DNA of 13,675 bases from Betaproteobacteria bacterium (GTDB lineage: Bacteria; Pseudomonadota; Gammaproteobacteria; Burkholderiales; Burkholderiaceae). The stretch lies in assembly GCA_015654605.1 (NCBI GenBank), contig JAATGO010000282.1, forward strand, positions 1-13,675. Direction: 5' to 3'. Shown one piece after another: positions 1 to 6,576 of this stretch (its first letter is position 1; each line of letters opens with the position of its first letter). Position numbers and translations under genes: made by a program. A model generated the notes under the pieces. That model was given only the letters and a program-made list of their open reading frames with translations, had not been told where the DNA came from and made no database searches.

Positions 1-351
1 GATCATCGCGATGACAGCGCATGCGACAAAGCCTTTCATGTCAGCGGCTCCACGACCATAGATGCGGTTGTCACGTACCGAGGCTTCAAATGCTGGAGTG
101 CTCCAAGGTTGCCCAGCGACGGGGACAACATCCGTATGGCCTGATAGCATGATGCCAGGGATGTCAGATGGGCCAGTACTGGCAAATAGATTGGCGCAGG
201 TTCCAGGTTCATCATGGACGATGGTGGATTCGATGCCTTCGTTCGCTAACAGCGTAGCGACAAAATCAATGAGCGCCAGATTGGATGTACGCGATACGGT
301 GGGAAAAGCAATCAATTGCTTTAAGAGCTCTGCGCTACGACTGAGTTGCAT
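1..351 (-). CDS. argE: ArgE-like M20 metallopeptidase / acetylornithine deacetylase family, N-terminal part (cut by window edge)
   Basis: Partial gene: the 117 N-terminal residues, still open at the left edge. The family hydrolyses amide bonds, classically removing the acetyl group from N-acetylornithine, using a two-zinc cytoplasmic active site. The translation carries the first M20 metal-binding motif SGHTDVVP (about residues 70-77; His is a zinc ligand and Asp is beside it), followed by the strongly conserved GRGAADMKGF (about 99-108) seen in ArgE-type enzymes. The rest of the catalytic domain and the dimerisation domain lie outside the window. The ATG at 351 is the only plausible start: the frame is open back to a stop near 403-405 but has no other start codon, and no clear Shine-Dalgarno is visible. 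It lies 75 bases downstream of the LysR gene on the same strand, in a run with RidA and DUF1028 genes. It may therefore be a catabolic deacylase rather than the arginine-biosynthesis enzyme. Family call firm, substrate unknown. Confidence 0.85.
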   Translation of the reverse strand, partial: MQLSRSAELLKQLIAFPTVSRTSNLALIDFVATLLANEGIESTIVHDEPGTCANLFASTGPSDIPGIMLSGHTDVVPVAGQPWSTPAFEASVRDNRIYGRGAADMKGFVACAVIAMI

Positions 352-426
352 AGAAATATAAACAATAAAATAACGTGAACAATGATGGTAACGATAGTAT
401 GACTATGGGTGATAGAGCATTCATGA

Positions 427-1410
427 CTATGCTGCTGTAACAATGGGCGTTGCATTGGCGACTTCGCGCGGATCAAAGAAATGAGCGGCAGCCATGCCTG
501 GAATATATTGATCAGAAATAAATGTCTGGCAGCGTTCTTTGAAGGCGTTGACTAGACGTGACGGACGCACGGCTTTCGAGGTGACGATGCCGAGTTGCAT
601 TGGCCGATGTTTTCCCGCAAGCCGTACTGGGACAACGCGCCGACCATCTAGGGAATAGTTGGATTTAGGACGTACGTTGAACAGCGAATAGCCAATATGG
701 TTGGCTACCATGGAGCGGACGACCTCAATGCTGGCGGAACGTGCATGGATATTCGGTTGGATATTGGCGTTGATAAACAGGGACATAAAATATTCTGTAC
801 TCAATGGCATATCGAGTAGAACCATCGGGTAGGGTTCCAATTCTTCCAGCGAGATTGCGCGGCATTCCGCAAGTGGATGCAATTCTCCTACGACGACATG
901 CGGAGGTAATTGTGCTAAAGGGGTGAACTCGACCTCATCTGTCAGATATAGATCGTAAGTCAAGGCTACATCGATTTCCATATTGCGTACTTTTTCCAGT
1001 AGGGTCTCTTGATCACCCTCAATCTGTGTCAAGCGTACACCAGGAAATGCTTGTGCAAATCCCCATACTACTTCTGGTGAAATCATTGGAGCAAATGCTT
1101 CAAAGCAGCCTACCCGCAAAGGGCCACGAATGGAATTGAGGGATTCTGATGCTACCGTATATAGATTGGACAGGTTTTCTAGGATCTGTTTACATTCTTT
1201 TTTGATCAGCGAGCCAATGGGCGTGAGCGTTAAACCTTTTGCATGGTGTCGAACGAAGAGTTGTACTTGTAATTCGGATTCAATGTGAGCAACGGCAGCT
1301 GAAATAGAGGGAGAGGAAATATGGATATGCTCTGAAGCCGTGAGAATACTACCGTATTCTGCTGTAGCAACAAAGTACTCCATTTGCCGTAGAGAGATTC
1401 TATTGAGCAT
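427..1410 (-). CDS. LysR-family transcriptional regulator
   Basis: A LysR-type regulator of about 327 residues, near the usual family length. The N-terminal winged helix-turn-helix spans about residues 5-64, with the typical pattern of a 'LRQMEYFVA' opening, an 'SPSISAAVAHIE' recognition helix and 'LQVQLFVRH' in the wing. The remainder, from about residue 90, is the two-lobed effector-binding domain ('GPLRVGCFEAFAP' begins lobe one). I chose the ATG at 1410 because the family begins close to this point. A TTG at 1440 would add ten residues. Neither start has a strong ribosome binding site. It is read in the same direction as the RidA and DUF1028 genes upstream and the M20 gene downstream. It is the only regulator in the window, so it is the likely effector-responsive controller of the cluster (inference). 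A perfect TTGATATCAA palindrome lies just upstream of the chosen start. Confidence 0.93.
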   Translation of the reverse strand: MLNRISLRQMEYFVATAEYGSILTASEHIHISSPSISAAVAHIESELQVQLFVRHHAKGLTLTPIGSLIKKECKQILENLSNLYTVASESLNSIRGPLRVGCFEAFAPMISPEVVWGFAQAFPGVRLTQIEGDQETLLEKVRNMEIDVALTYDLYLTDEVEFTPLAQLPPHVVVGELHPLAECRAISLEELEPYPMVLLDMPLSTEYFMSLFINANIQPNIHARSASIEVVRSMVANHIGYSLFNVRPKSNYSLDGRRVVPVRLAGKHRPMQLGIVTSKAVRPSRLVNAFKERCQTFISDQYIPGMAAAHFFDPREVANATPIVTAA

Positions 1411-1618
1411 AACACGTCGCTTATAGTAGATTGATATCAAATAGCATGGTTGACTTGGTAGTTGGGTGCAATATCACGTGTTCCTTTTAAAAAATATATG
1501 CACAGATGATGATGCCGTGAAGTGAATATGTTTCACCCTTCAGTCAAGTCATAAATCATGTATAAGCTTAGCAATATTCATGCCGAAACGTATCATATTT
1601 CAGTGCACGCATGCCACC
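1411..1618. other. Intergenic region upstream of the LysR gene
   Basis: A 208-base gap between the end of the DUF1028 gene and the start of the LysR gene, both read on the minus strand. It holds the TTGATATCAA palindrome (1431-1440). It also holds a weak imperfect hairpin at 1518-1542 (TGAAG/CTTCA outer stem, TGAA/TTCA inner stem, two-base bulge) with no T-tract on the minus strand. I see no convincing terminator and no confident promoter hexamers. The gap is long enough for LysR to have its own promoter. Confidence 0.4.
1431..1440. promoter_or_regulatory. TTGATATCAA palindrome at the LysR start region
   Basis: A perfect 10-base palindrome 20 bases upstream of the preferred LysR ATG, overlapping the alternative TTG start. 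Its half-site TTGAT/ATCAA recurs with a two-base spacer at 3091-3102, upstream of the ABC ATPase gene. It may be a regulator half-site pair, for example for autoregulation. This is inference from position and symmetry only. Confidence 0.3.
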
Positions 1619-2293
1619 CTATGGGTTACCAGGGACACCAAAGTTGGGAGCGGAACGTGGATCAAGTGCTCGCGCAACATAATCGTTCGCTTGTGGTGCA
1701 TAGACTTGCCAAGTACGAAAAAGCATGCCGATGGGATCATTTTCTACCCAATCATGACGCAGGTCTACCAGTGGCCAACTGAGTTTATCCGCGACTAACA
1801 GACCGGCCGAATGGATGGGGCCTGCCTCTCCTCCGGCAGAGATGCCTGCTAACATGGCTTGCATCAGGCGTTCGGCCAGTGCACCTGTTGTCGATTCGAA
1901 AGCGGAAAGCATCGCGGCAGGTACGTTGACAGATGAGAGCATATTGCCCGCACAGGCAGCATCTTTGCCCACGACACTGGCTAGTACACCCAGCGCGGAG
2001 GAACCGGTAAATATGACTGGAGTGGAGGTGGCATCAATTGCCATCAATTGGCGATATTCAATATGAGGGGAGCATTCTTTCGTGGCGAGGATCGCGGCAG
2101 CAGGTGTGGCATCATCTTGCATGAGATCAAGTATACGCGGTCCTAGCATCGGATCGGTGATGTTTTGGCTTGCCGCAGCACCGACACCTGCGCGCACAAA
2201 GATGCAGCGTGCGGCAACTGCAGGTGAAGAGGAGGCCACAGCAGCACCAAATTGTCCTGACTTGGGGCAACGAGCAACGATGGAAAAAGTCAT
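1619..2293 (-). CDS. DUF1028 family protein (predicted Ntn-hydrolase-like)
   Basis: A protein of 224 residues that matches the DUF1028 family over its whole length. It has the characteristic opening MTFSIVARCP, the following 'GAAVASSSPAVAARC' and 'RAGVGAAASQN' segments, 'GPRILDLM' (about 51-58), and a mid-protein 'GNMLSS' block. The family has an Ntn-hydrolase-like fold and often sits beside RidA and peptidase or amidase genes, but its reaction is not established. I chose the ATG at 2293 because the family starts there and an AGGA ribosome binding site lies at 2299-2302, five bases upstream. A longer frame runs back to 2491 but would overlap the RidA gene and lacks family similarity. The gene follows RidA after 103 bases on the same strand. 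Likely role: cytoplasmic hydrolysis of an amide-type intermediate (inference). Confidence 0.9.
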   Translation of the reverse strand: MTFSIVARCPKSGQFGAAVASSSPAVAARCIFVRAGVGAAASQNITDPMLGPRILDLMQDDATPAAAILATKECSPHIEYRQLMAIDATSTPVIFTGSSALGVLASVVGKDAACAGNMLSSVNVPAAMLSAFESTTGALAERLMQAMLAGISAGGEAGPIHSAGLLVADKLSWPLVDLRHDWVENDPIGMLFRTWQVYAPQANDYVARALDPRSAPNFGVPGNP

Positions 2294-2396
2294 GATGATC
2301 CTGGTGTGAGTGGTCTGGGAATAGTGTGTATGGGCGTATGTCGGTACGTACAGCATACTGGGGTCTATCGTCGTTTGTCTGGCAGCGCGAATTAGT

Positions 2397-2810
2397 TTAA
2401 TCAGGTATGACGGCTGTTGCATCGATTTCAACCAGCCACTCTGGACGGGCAAGCGCGGAGACCACAATGCCAGTGGAGACTGGATAGACACCTTTGAGCC
2501 AACGTCCTACGACACGATAAACATCTTCACGGAAACGTGGATCGATAAGGTAGATAGTGATTTTGCTGACATGTTCCAGCTTGCCGCCAGCTTCTGTGAG
2601 TAGCATATTAATGTTGTGCATCGCTTGTTCGGCTTGCCCAGCTACGTCACCAATGCAGACGCTTTCCGAGGTATCAATATTTTGGCCGATCTGTCCTCGT
2701 AGAAAAACGATTTTTCCGCGTGCCACGACAGCCTGGCAGAGGTCGTTGTCAAGATTTTGTTCAGGATAGGTTTGTTTGGTATTGAACTTGCGAATACGGG
2801 TGTGCGCCAT
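2397..2810 (-). CDS. RidA/YjgF/YER057c/UK114 family protein, divergent subgroup
   Basis: A protein of 137 residues with the RidA fold signature. It has a 'VFLRGQIGQN' strand-loop (about 35-44), an 'AEQAMHNINMLLTEAGG' helix (about 60-76), 'KITIYLID' (83-90), and a C-terminal 'VEIDATAV' (127-134). Classical RidA hydrolyses reactive imine/enamine intermediates using an Arg (Arg105 in E. coli) that binds the substrate carboxylate. By my alignment that position is Ser112 here, in PVSTGIVV, while the conserved Glu near the C-terminus is kept (Glu128). It is therefore probably one of the Rid subgroups without the Arg, whose activity is uncertain. GGAG at 2819-2822 gives an eight-base spacing to the ATG. 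It is the first gene of a minus-strand run with DUF1028, LysR and M20 genes, and diverges from the ABC ATPase gene. Confidence 0.93.
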   Translation of the reverse strand: MAHTRIRKFNTKQTYPEQNLDNDLCQAVVARGKIVFLRGQIGQNIDTSESVCIGDVAGQAEQAMHNINMLLTEAGGKLEHVSKITIYLIDPRFREDVYRVVGRWLKGVYPVSTGIVVSALARPEWLVEIDATAVIPD

Positions 2811-3117
2811 TAATGCTGCTCCAAAAAAGGGAGAATAGTCTCACCATGAGTCTGCCATGGGGTATTGAATCAGGTTGATGCATGTTCAGCGAGATGTGCG
2901 CAAAAGGCAATTCACTTTTTTTGTTCTGTTGGATCGGAATTTTTGAGGCGCCTCATTTTCATTCTATATGATGAAATTGGCCTATTTTCTCTTGCTTTGG
3001 GAATACCTAAGCGTGGCTTCAGGAAGCGCTAATCAGTGCAGGTGGAATTAGGCAGTATTCTCGCTGCTGAGAGTATCAGGCAGTAGTATCTTGATAGATC
3101 AATCATTGAGTATATAG
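2811..3117. promoter_or_regulatory. Divergent intergenic control region with several dyads
   Basis: A 307-base gap between the RidA gene (minus strand) and the ABC ATPase gene (plus strand), so it should carry promoters for both operons. It is rich in symmetry. There is a perfect palindrome TGAGGCGCCTCA at 2944-2955 and GCTTC-AG-GAAGC at 3016-3027. A TATTCTC/GAGAGTA dyad with one wobble pair lies at 3056-3075. A direct repeat AGGCAGTA occurs at 3050-3057 and 3078-3085, and TTGAT-AG-ATCAA lies at 3091-3102. A weak sigma70-like promoter for the plus operon can be drawn as TTGAGG (2943-2948), a 16-base spacer and TATATG (2965-2970). No small gene is evident. Confidence 0.5.
2944..2955. promoter_or_regulatory. 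TGAGGCGCCTCA palindrome, possible operator
   Basis: A perfect 12-base palindrome with no spacer, flanked by T-rich sequence, roughly in the middle of the divergent control region. It overlaps the candidate -35 element (2943-2948) of the plus-strand operon, which is where a repressor would act. Binding partner unknown. The operator role is inference. Confidence 0.35.
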
Positions 3118-4287
3118 ATGACAATACATATAGCCCCTGCATTCCATGCAACGGATGCTTTCCATGAAGACGATAAGGTTCCAGAGGGGGAGCGATCTAT
3201 TGCTGTTCGTCTTGATGGCGTTGCCAAGAAATTTAATGATGCTATGGCACTGCATGAGGTGTCATTGCAAATTATGGAAGGGGAGTTTCTGACGTTGCTT
3301 GGTCCTTCTGGTTGTGGCAAGACCACATTACTCAATTTGATTGCAGGATTCACGCAAGCGGATCAAGGAGAAATTTTTATTGATGGCGAGTTGATGACGC
3401 AAACGCCACCTTTTCAGCGTGAAATTGGTATTGTTTTTCAAAACTATGCGTTATTTCCGCATATGACAGTGACCAAAAATATTGGCTATGGCTTACGCAT
3501 GCGAGGAGTACCACAGCAAGAAATTGCGCAACGTGCTGAACAGGCGTTGGCATTGGTCAAATTGGACGGTTACGGGGAGCGCAAGCCTAGGGAATTGTCT
3601 GGTGGACAACAACAACGGGTTGCATTGGCGCGGGCAATTGTGATTCGGCCAAAGGTACTATTACTGGATGAACCTTTTTCTGCATTGGATAAAAACTTGC
3701 GTGGGTCAATGCAAATTGAACTCAAGGAAATTCAACGCAAACTGGGTGTGACGACGGTGTTTGTCACACACGATCAGGCTGAAGCGCTTAGTATGTCAGA
3801 TCGTGTTGCGGTCATGTCGCAAGGACGTATTCGCCAGATTGCCCCGCCAGGCGAGATTTACCGTCATCCAGCCGATCCGTTCGTTGCTTCATTTCTGGGA
3901 GATGTGAATGTGTTGCCGGCAAGGTATCGGGGGCTCGAAAATGGTAGTGCCCAGATTAGTCTGGGAGCTAATCAGATCAGTCTTCGATCTGAACACATGC
4001 AGCGGATACCGATTGGTAGTATGGTCGATTTATACGTTCGTCCTGAGAATATTCGTCTGCAAAAAATTGGTACCGGTGCGATTGTGACTGGTACCGTGAC
4101 ACAGCATATCTTTCAGGGGGATCACCTCGATATTTACGTGAATGTCCCGACCTTTGGCGCAAAACGTTTATTGGTGCGGGAATCTGGTGTCGATGCTATT
4201 TTCGATTGGCCTGTCGGCATGCCAGTTGGGCTGGATTTACATCCTTCCGATATGACGGTATTTCTTCAACACCCCTCTCAGAGTTGA
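3118..4287 (+). CDS. ABC transporter ATP-binding protein, PotA/FbpC-like (spermidine/putrescine-type importer family)
   Basis: ATPase of a binding-protein-dependent importer, 389 residues. The nucleotide-binding domain (about 28-260) shows the Walker A motif GPSGCGKTT (62-70), the Q-loop Gln108, the LSGGQ signature (160-164), Walker B VLLLDEP (180-186), the SALD D-loop, and the switch His218 in THDQ. A C-terminal TOBE-type regulatory or substrate-sensing region (about 285-385) places it with the PotA/FbpC/MalK branch. The first ~25 residues are an unusual acidic extension before the domain begins. The ATG at 3118 has no good ribosome binding site, so the true start could be slightly downstream. 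It leads the plus-strand operon. Its matching permeases and binding protein are not adjacent but lie at 8166-11050 on the other strand. Transported substrate unknown. Confidence 0.95.
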   Translation: MTIHIAPAFHATDAFHEDDKVPEGERSIAVRLDGVAKKFNDAMALHEVSLQIMEGEFLTLLGPSGCGKTTLLNLIAGFTQADQGEIFIDGELMTQTPPFQREIGIVFQNYALFPHMTVTKNIGYGLRMRGVPQQEIAQRAEQALALVKLDGYGERKPRELSGGQQQRVALARAIVIRPKVLLLDEPFSALDKNLRGSMQIELKEIQRKLGVTTVFVTHDQAEALSMSDRVAVMSQGRIRQIAPPGEIYRHPADPFVASFLGDVNVLPARYRGLENGSAQISLGANQISLRSEHMQRIPIGSMVDLYVRPENIRLQKIGTGAIVTGTVTQHIFQGDHLDIYVNVPTFGAKRLLVRESGVDAIFDWPVGMPVGLDLHPSDMTVFLQHPSQS

Positions 4288-4350
4288 GTATCAATCGAGA
4301 GCCAATGGCGTTGTTATCTTTGTTTCTTCATTTCTTTTATTTACCATTGT

Positions 4351-4797
4351 ATGGTGACATCACATTCTATGACTAATATCATTCGTTCTTCTAGTAAATT
4401 GACGCATGCGGGAGCATTGCAGGCGCTTGCCGGTGCGGTTGCGCATGCAGAGTCGATTCATGTGCCACAGAATATTGTTATCGTAGATGAGGGGGGTAAT
4501 CTCCTGGCATTTGTTCGCATGGATGGTGCAAAGCTTCTTTCCAGGGAGACCTGTTTATCAAAAGCGGTAACAGCGGCTTCACATCGCCAGCCAACATCGC
4601 GTTTAGATTCTTCTCTGGAACTTAAACTTTCCTTGGCGGGTGGACAGCGTTTGACAAATCTTGAGGGGGGCTTGCCCATTATTATTGATAATGTTTGTGT
4701 TGGGGGCGTTGGTGTTGGTTCGGGGACAGGAGCACAAGATGTGGAAGTGGCACAAGCCGCATTGAGAGCGATTGGCGCTGAATATCAGCAGCCATGA
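4351..4797 (+). CDS. GlcG/HbpS family protein (DUF336)
   Basis: A protein of 148 residues matching the GlcG/HbpS (DUF336) family. It has an N-terminal helix, 'VDEGGNLLAFVRMDGA' (45-60), a central 'KAVTAAS' helix, 'EGGLPI' (105-110), and the glycine-rich 'GGVGVGSGTGAQD' (118-130) with 'VEVAQAAL' after it. Family members are small proteins of uncertain role found in glycolate, propanediol and aromatic catabolism loci; HbpS binds haem. The start may be the ATG at 4351 or the one at 4369 (six residues shorter), as neither has a clear Shine-Dalgarno. It follows the ATPase gene after 63 bases. Its stop overlaps the next start as ATGA, so the two are probably translationally coupled. Function in the pathway is unknown. 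Confidence 0.92.
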   Translation: MVTSHSMTNIIRSSSKLTHAGALQALAGAVAHAESIHVPQNIVIVDEGGNLLAFVRMDGAKLLSRETCLSKAVTAASHRQPTSRLDSSLELKLSLAGGQRLTNLEGGLPIIIDNVCVGGVGVGSGTGAQDVEVAQAALRAIGAEYQQP

Positions 4798-5786
4798 TCC
4801 AGCAACATATGAAAGCGATCGTAGCGCAAGGTCTCGGTGAAGTGGATGTGCTAAAAATGGTAGAGCGACCGATACCGCAACCTGGCCCGGGCGAGATATT
4901 ATTGCGGGTTTCTGCTGCAGGGGTCAATCGTCCTGATGTGATGCAACGGCGCGGCATAATTACCGTTCCTGCCGGAGTGACTGACATATTGGGGTTAGAG
5001 GCATCTGGGGTGGTGGTCGGCTTGGGAGTTGGTGTTGATCAATTCAGCATTGGACAATCCGTGATGGCGCTATTATCAGGGGGTGGCTATGCACAGTACG
5101 CCATTGCAACAGCAGATCATTGCTTTTTGGTACCCTTTGGTATGAGTATGAATGAAGCAGCGGCTTTACCAGAAGGAGCATTTACGGTCTGGCATAATCT
5201 ATTTATATTAGGGCGCTTGCAGCCAGGAGAAACGTTGTTAATCCATGGTGGTGCAAGTGGTATTGGAACACTTGCCACCCGCTTGGCTAAAGCAATAGGA
5301 GCACAGGTCATCGTCACGGTAGGGAGTGATGAAAAACAGGCCTTCATGCGTGAGTTGGGAGCGGTAGAAGCGATCAATTACAAGACACAGGATTTTGTGA
5401 AAATATGTCATGAAATAACAGATGGGGTAGGCGTTGATGTTGTATTGGATATTGTCGGTGGTGATGCAGTGATGCGTAATCTTGAAGCGATGGCGCCAGG
5501 AGGACGGCATGTCAGTTTGTCGTTTATGCAGGGCTCTGTAGTGCCGATTGATTTGCAGATACTGATGAAAAAGCAACTGATGCTGACTTCATCGACTATG
5601 CGTCCTAAATCATGGGCAGAAAAGACACGTATCGCACAGGATATCCAGCGTTACCTGCTACCATTGTTACGCAATGCGCAGGTTCGTCCACATATTCATG
5701 CCGCATTGCGCCTTGATGAGGCTGCACAAGCGCATCATTTTCTGGAGTCTGGTGCGAATTGTGGCAAAGTGATTTTGCTGCCATGA
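4794..5786 (+). CDS. NAD(P)H quinone oxidoreductase, PIG3 family (zinc-independent MDR)
   Basis: A medium-chain dehydrogenase/reductase of 330 residues. The N-terminal GroES-like domain carries 'AAGVNRPDVMQRRG' (41-54), a hallmark of the PIG3 (TP53I3-type) quinone oxidoreductases. No structural or catalytic zinc-ligand pattern is present. The Rossmann domain has the dinucleotide motif HGGASGIGT (151-159), and near the end 'SSTMRPKSWAEK' is again typical of PIG3 proteins. The family reduces quinones or alpha,beta-unsaturated carbonyls with NADPH in the cytoplasm. The first ATG overlaps the previous stop codon (ATGA). A second ATG at 4809 gives the usual family opening MKAI and is equally possible. 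In this operon it may reduce a quinone or enone product of the HpaB-type monooxygenase (inference). Confidence 0.93.
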   Translation: MIQQHMKAIVAQGLGEVDVLKMVERPIPQPGPGEILLRVSAAGVNRPDVMQRRGIITVPAGVTDILGLEASGVVVGLGVGVDQFSIGQSVMALLSGGGYAQYAIATADHCFLVPFGMSMNEAAALPEGAFTVWHNLFILGRLQPGETLLIHGGASGIGTLATRLAKAIGAQVIVTVGSDEKQAFMRELGAVEAINYKTQDFVKICHEITDGVGVDVVLDIVGGDAVMRNLEAMAPGGRHVSLSFMQGSVVPIDLQILMKKQLMLTSSTMRPKSWAEKTRIAQDIQRYLLPLLRNAQVRPHIHAALRLDEAAQAHHFLESGANCGKVILLP

Positions 5787-5788
5787 TG

Positions 5789-5809
5789 TGATGTCAGTGT
5801 ACGACATCA
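5789..5809 (+). repeat. Perfect 7-bp stem-loop after the quinone oxidoreductase gene
   Basis: TGATGTC and GACATCA form a perfect inverted repeat around a 7-base loop, beginning two bases after the stop codon. No T-run follows, so it is not a classical terminator. It may affect mRNA stability or partial readthrough into the GST gene, which lies 130 bases downstream. I saw no other notable structure in that gap. Confidence 0.4.
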
Positions 5810-5916
5810 ATGTACCAATGGATGAGAGTTTCCTTCATGAATTACTTTGTGTTAATGTCGATGATGATGGGTGTTTACTGAGCATGTCATACAATTGAGA
5901 ACGGAATGATAATACG

Positions 5917-6540
5917 ATGTTCAAACTTTTTTATGCCTCTACTTCGCCTTATGTCCGTAAAGTAGTCGTGTCAGCGATTCTTTTAGGTTTGCGCGATAAA
6001 ATAACGTATTTGCCGAGTGCCGCACATCCGGTGCATCGCGATCTGAGTATTGCCGAACATAATCCCTTGGCCAAGGTTCCCACCTTGATCAATGAACATG
6101 GACAGAGCTTTTTTGATAGCCGCGTTATTTGTGAATACCTTGATGCATTGGCAGGTGGTGGCCTTATTTTTCCTAAAGTGGGAGCGGCGCGTTGGGATGC
6201 GTTAATTCACCAGTCTCTTGGCGATGGCCTGCTTGATGCAGCCTTGTTAGCGCGCTATGAGCGGAGCGCTCGTCCAGTGCAGTTTCAATGGGATATTTGG
6301 CGCGAAGCACAACTTACCAAGATAGAGGCTAGTCTGGTGCAGATCGAATCACTTGCCTCCAGTTTGCGTATTGATCGGCCTACTATTGGAGAAATTAGTC
6401 TGGGTTGTGCGCTCGGGTATCTCGATTTTCGTTTTGCCGATCACCCATGGCGCGAGCGTTATTGTGCTACCGCTAAATGGTTTGATGCTTTTAATGCTAC
6501 TACAGCCATGGTCGCGACGATTCCCTCTGAATCCATTTGA
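5917..6540 (+). CDS. Glutathione S-transferase family protein
   Basis: A GST of 207 residues. The thioredoxin-like N-terminal domain has 'STSPYVRKV' (8-16), where a Ser is the probable glutathione-activating residue, then 'NPLAKVPTL' (49-57) with the cis-proline, and 'DSRVICEYLD' (67-76), whose Asp-Ser contacts the gamma-glutamyl group. An all-helical C-terminal domain follows. GSTs in catabolic clusters conjugate, dehalogenate or isomerise ring-cleavage products with glutathione, and any of these would fit here. A purine-rich GGAA lies 10-15 bases before the ATG. It sits between the quinone oxidoreductase and dehydroquinase-like genes in the plus-strand operon, with only 36 bases to the next gene. 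Specific substrate unknown. Confidence 0.93.
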   Translation: MFKLFYASTSPYVRKVVVSAILLGLRDKITYLPSAAHPVHRDLSIAEHNPLAKVPTLINEHGQSFFDSRVICEYLDALAGGGLIFPKVGAARWDALIHQSLGDGLLDAALLARYERSARPVQFQWDIWREAQLTKIEASLVQIESLASSLRIDRPTIGEISLGCALGYLDFRFADHPWRERYCATAKWFDAFNATTAMVATIPSESI

Positions 6541-6576
6541 GTAGATTTTACATTCACGCCAGGCAGGAGCGCACGT

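Noticed and set aside
62..361. Plus-strand open frame of 99 codons
   Set aside because: It lies opposite the M20 peptidase N-terminus, which has clear family motifs; the plus-strand translation has none.
1518..1542. Imperfect hairpin downstream of the DUF1028 gene as a terminator
   Set aside because: The stem is short and bulged, and no T-tract follows on the minus strand.
1815..2309. Two plus-strand open frames of 83 and 75 codons
   Set aside because: Both are antisense to the DUF1028 gene, low in complexity (Ala/Pro/Ser-rich) and without recognisable features.
2294..2491. N-terminal extension of the DUF1028 protein
   Set aside because: The added 66 residues have no family similarity, overlap the RidA gene, and a well-spaced AGGA precedes the internal ATG at 2293.
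3099..3353. Minus-strand open frame of 84 codons over the ATPase start and control region
   Set aside because: It is the complement of the ATPase Walker A region and shows no protein features of its own.
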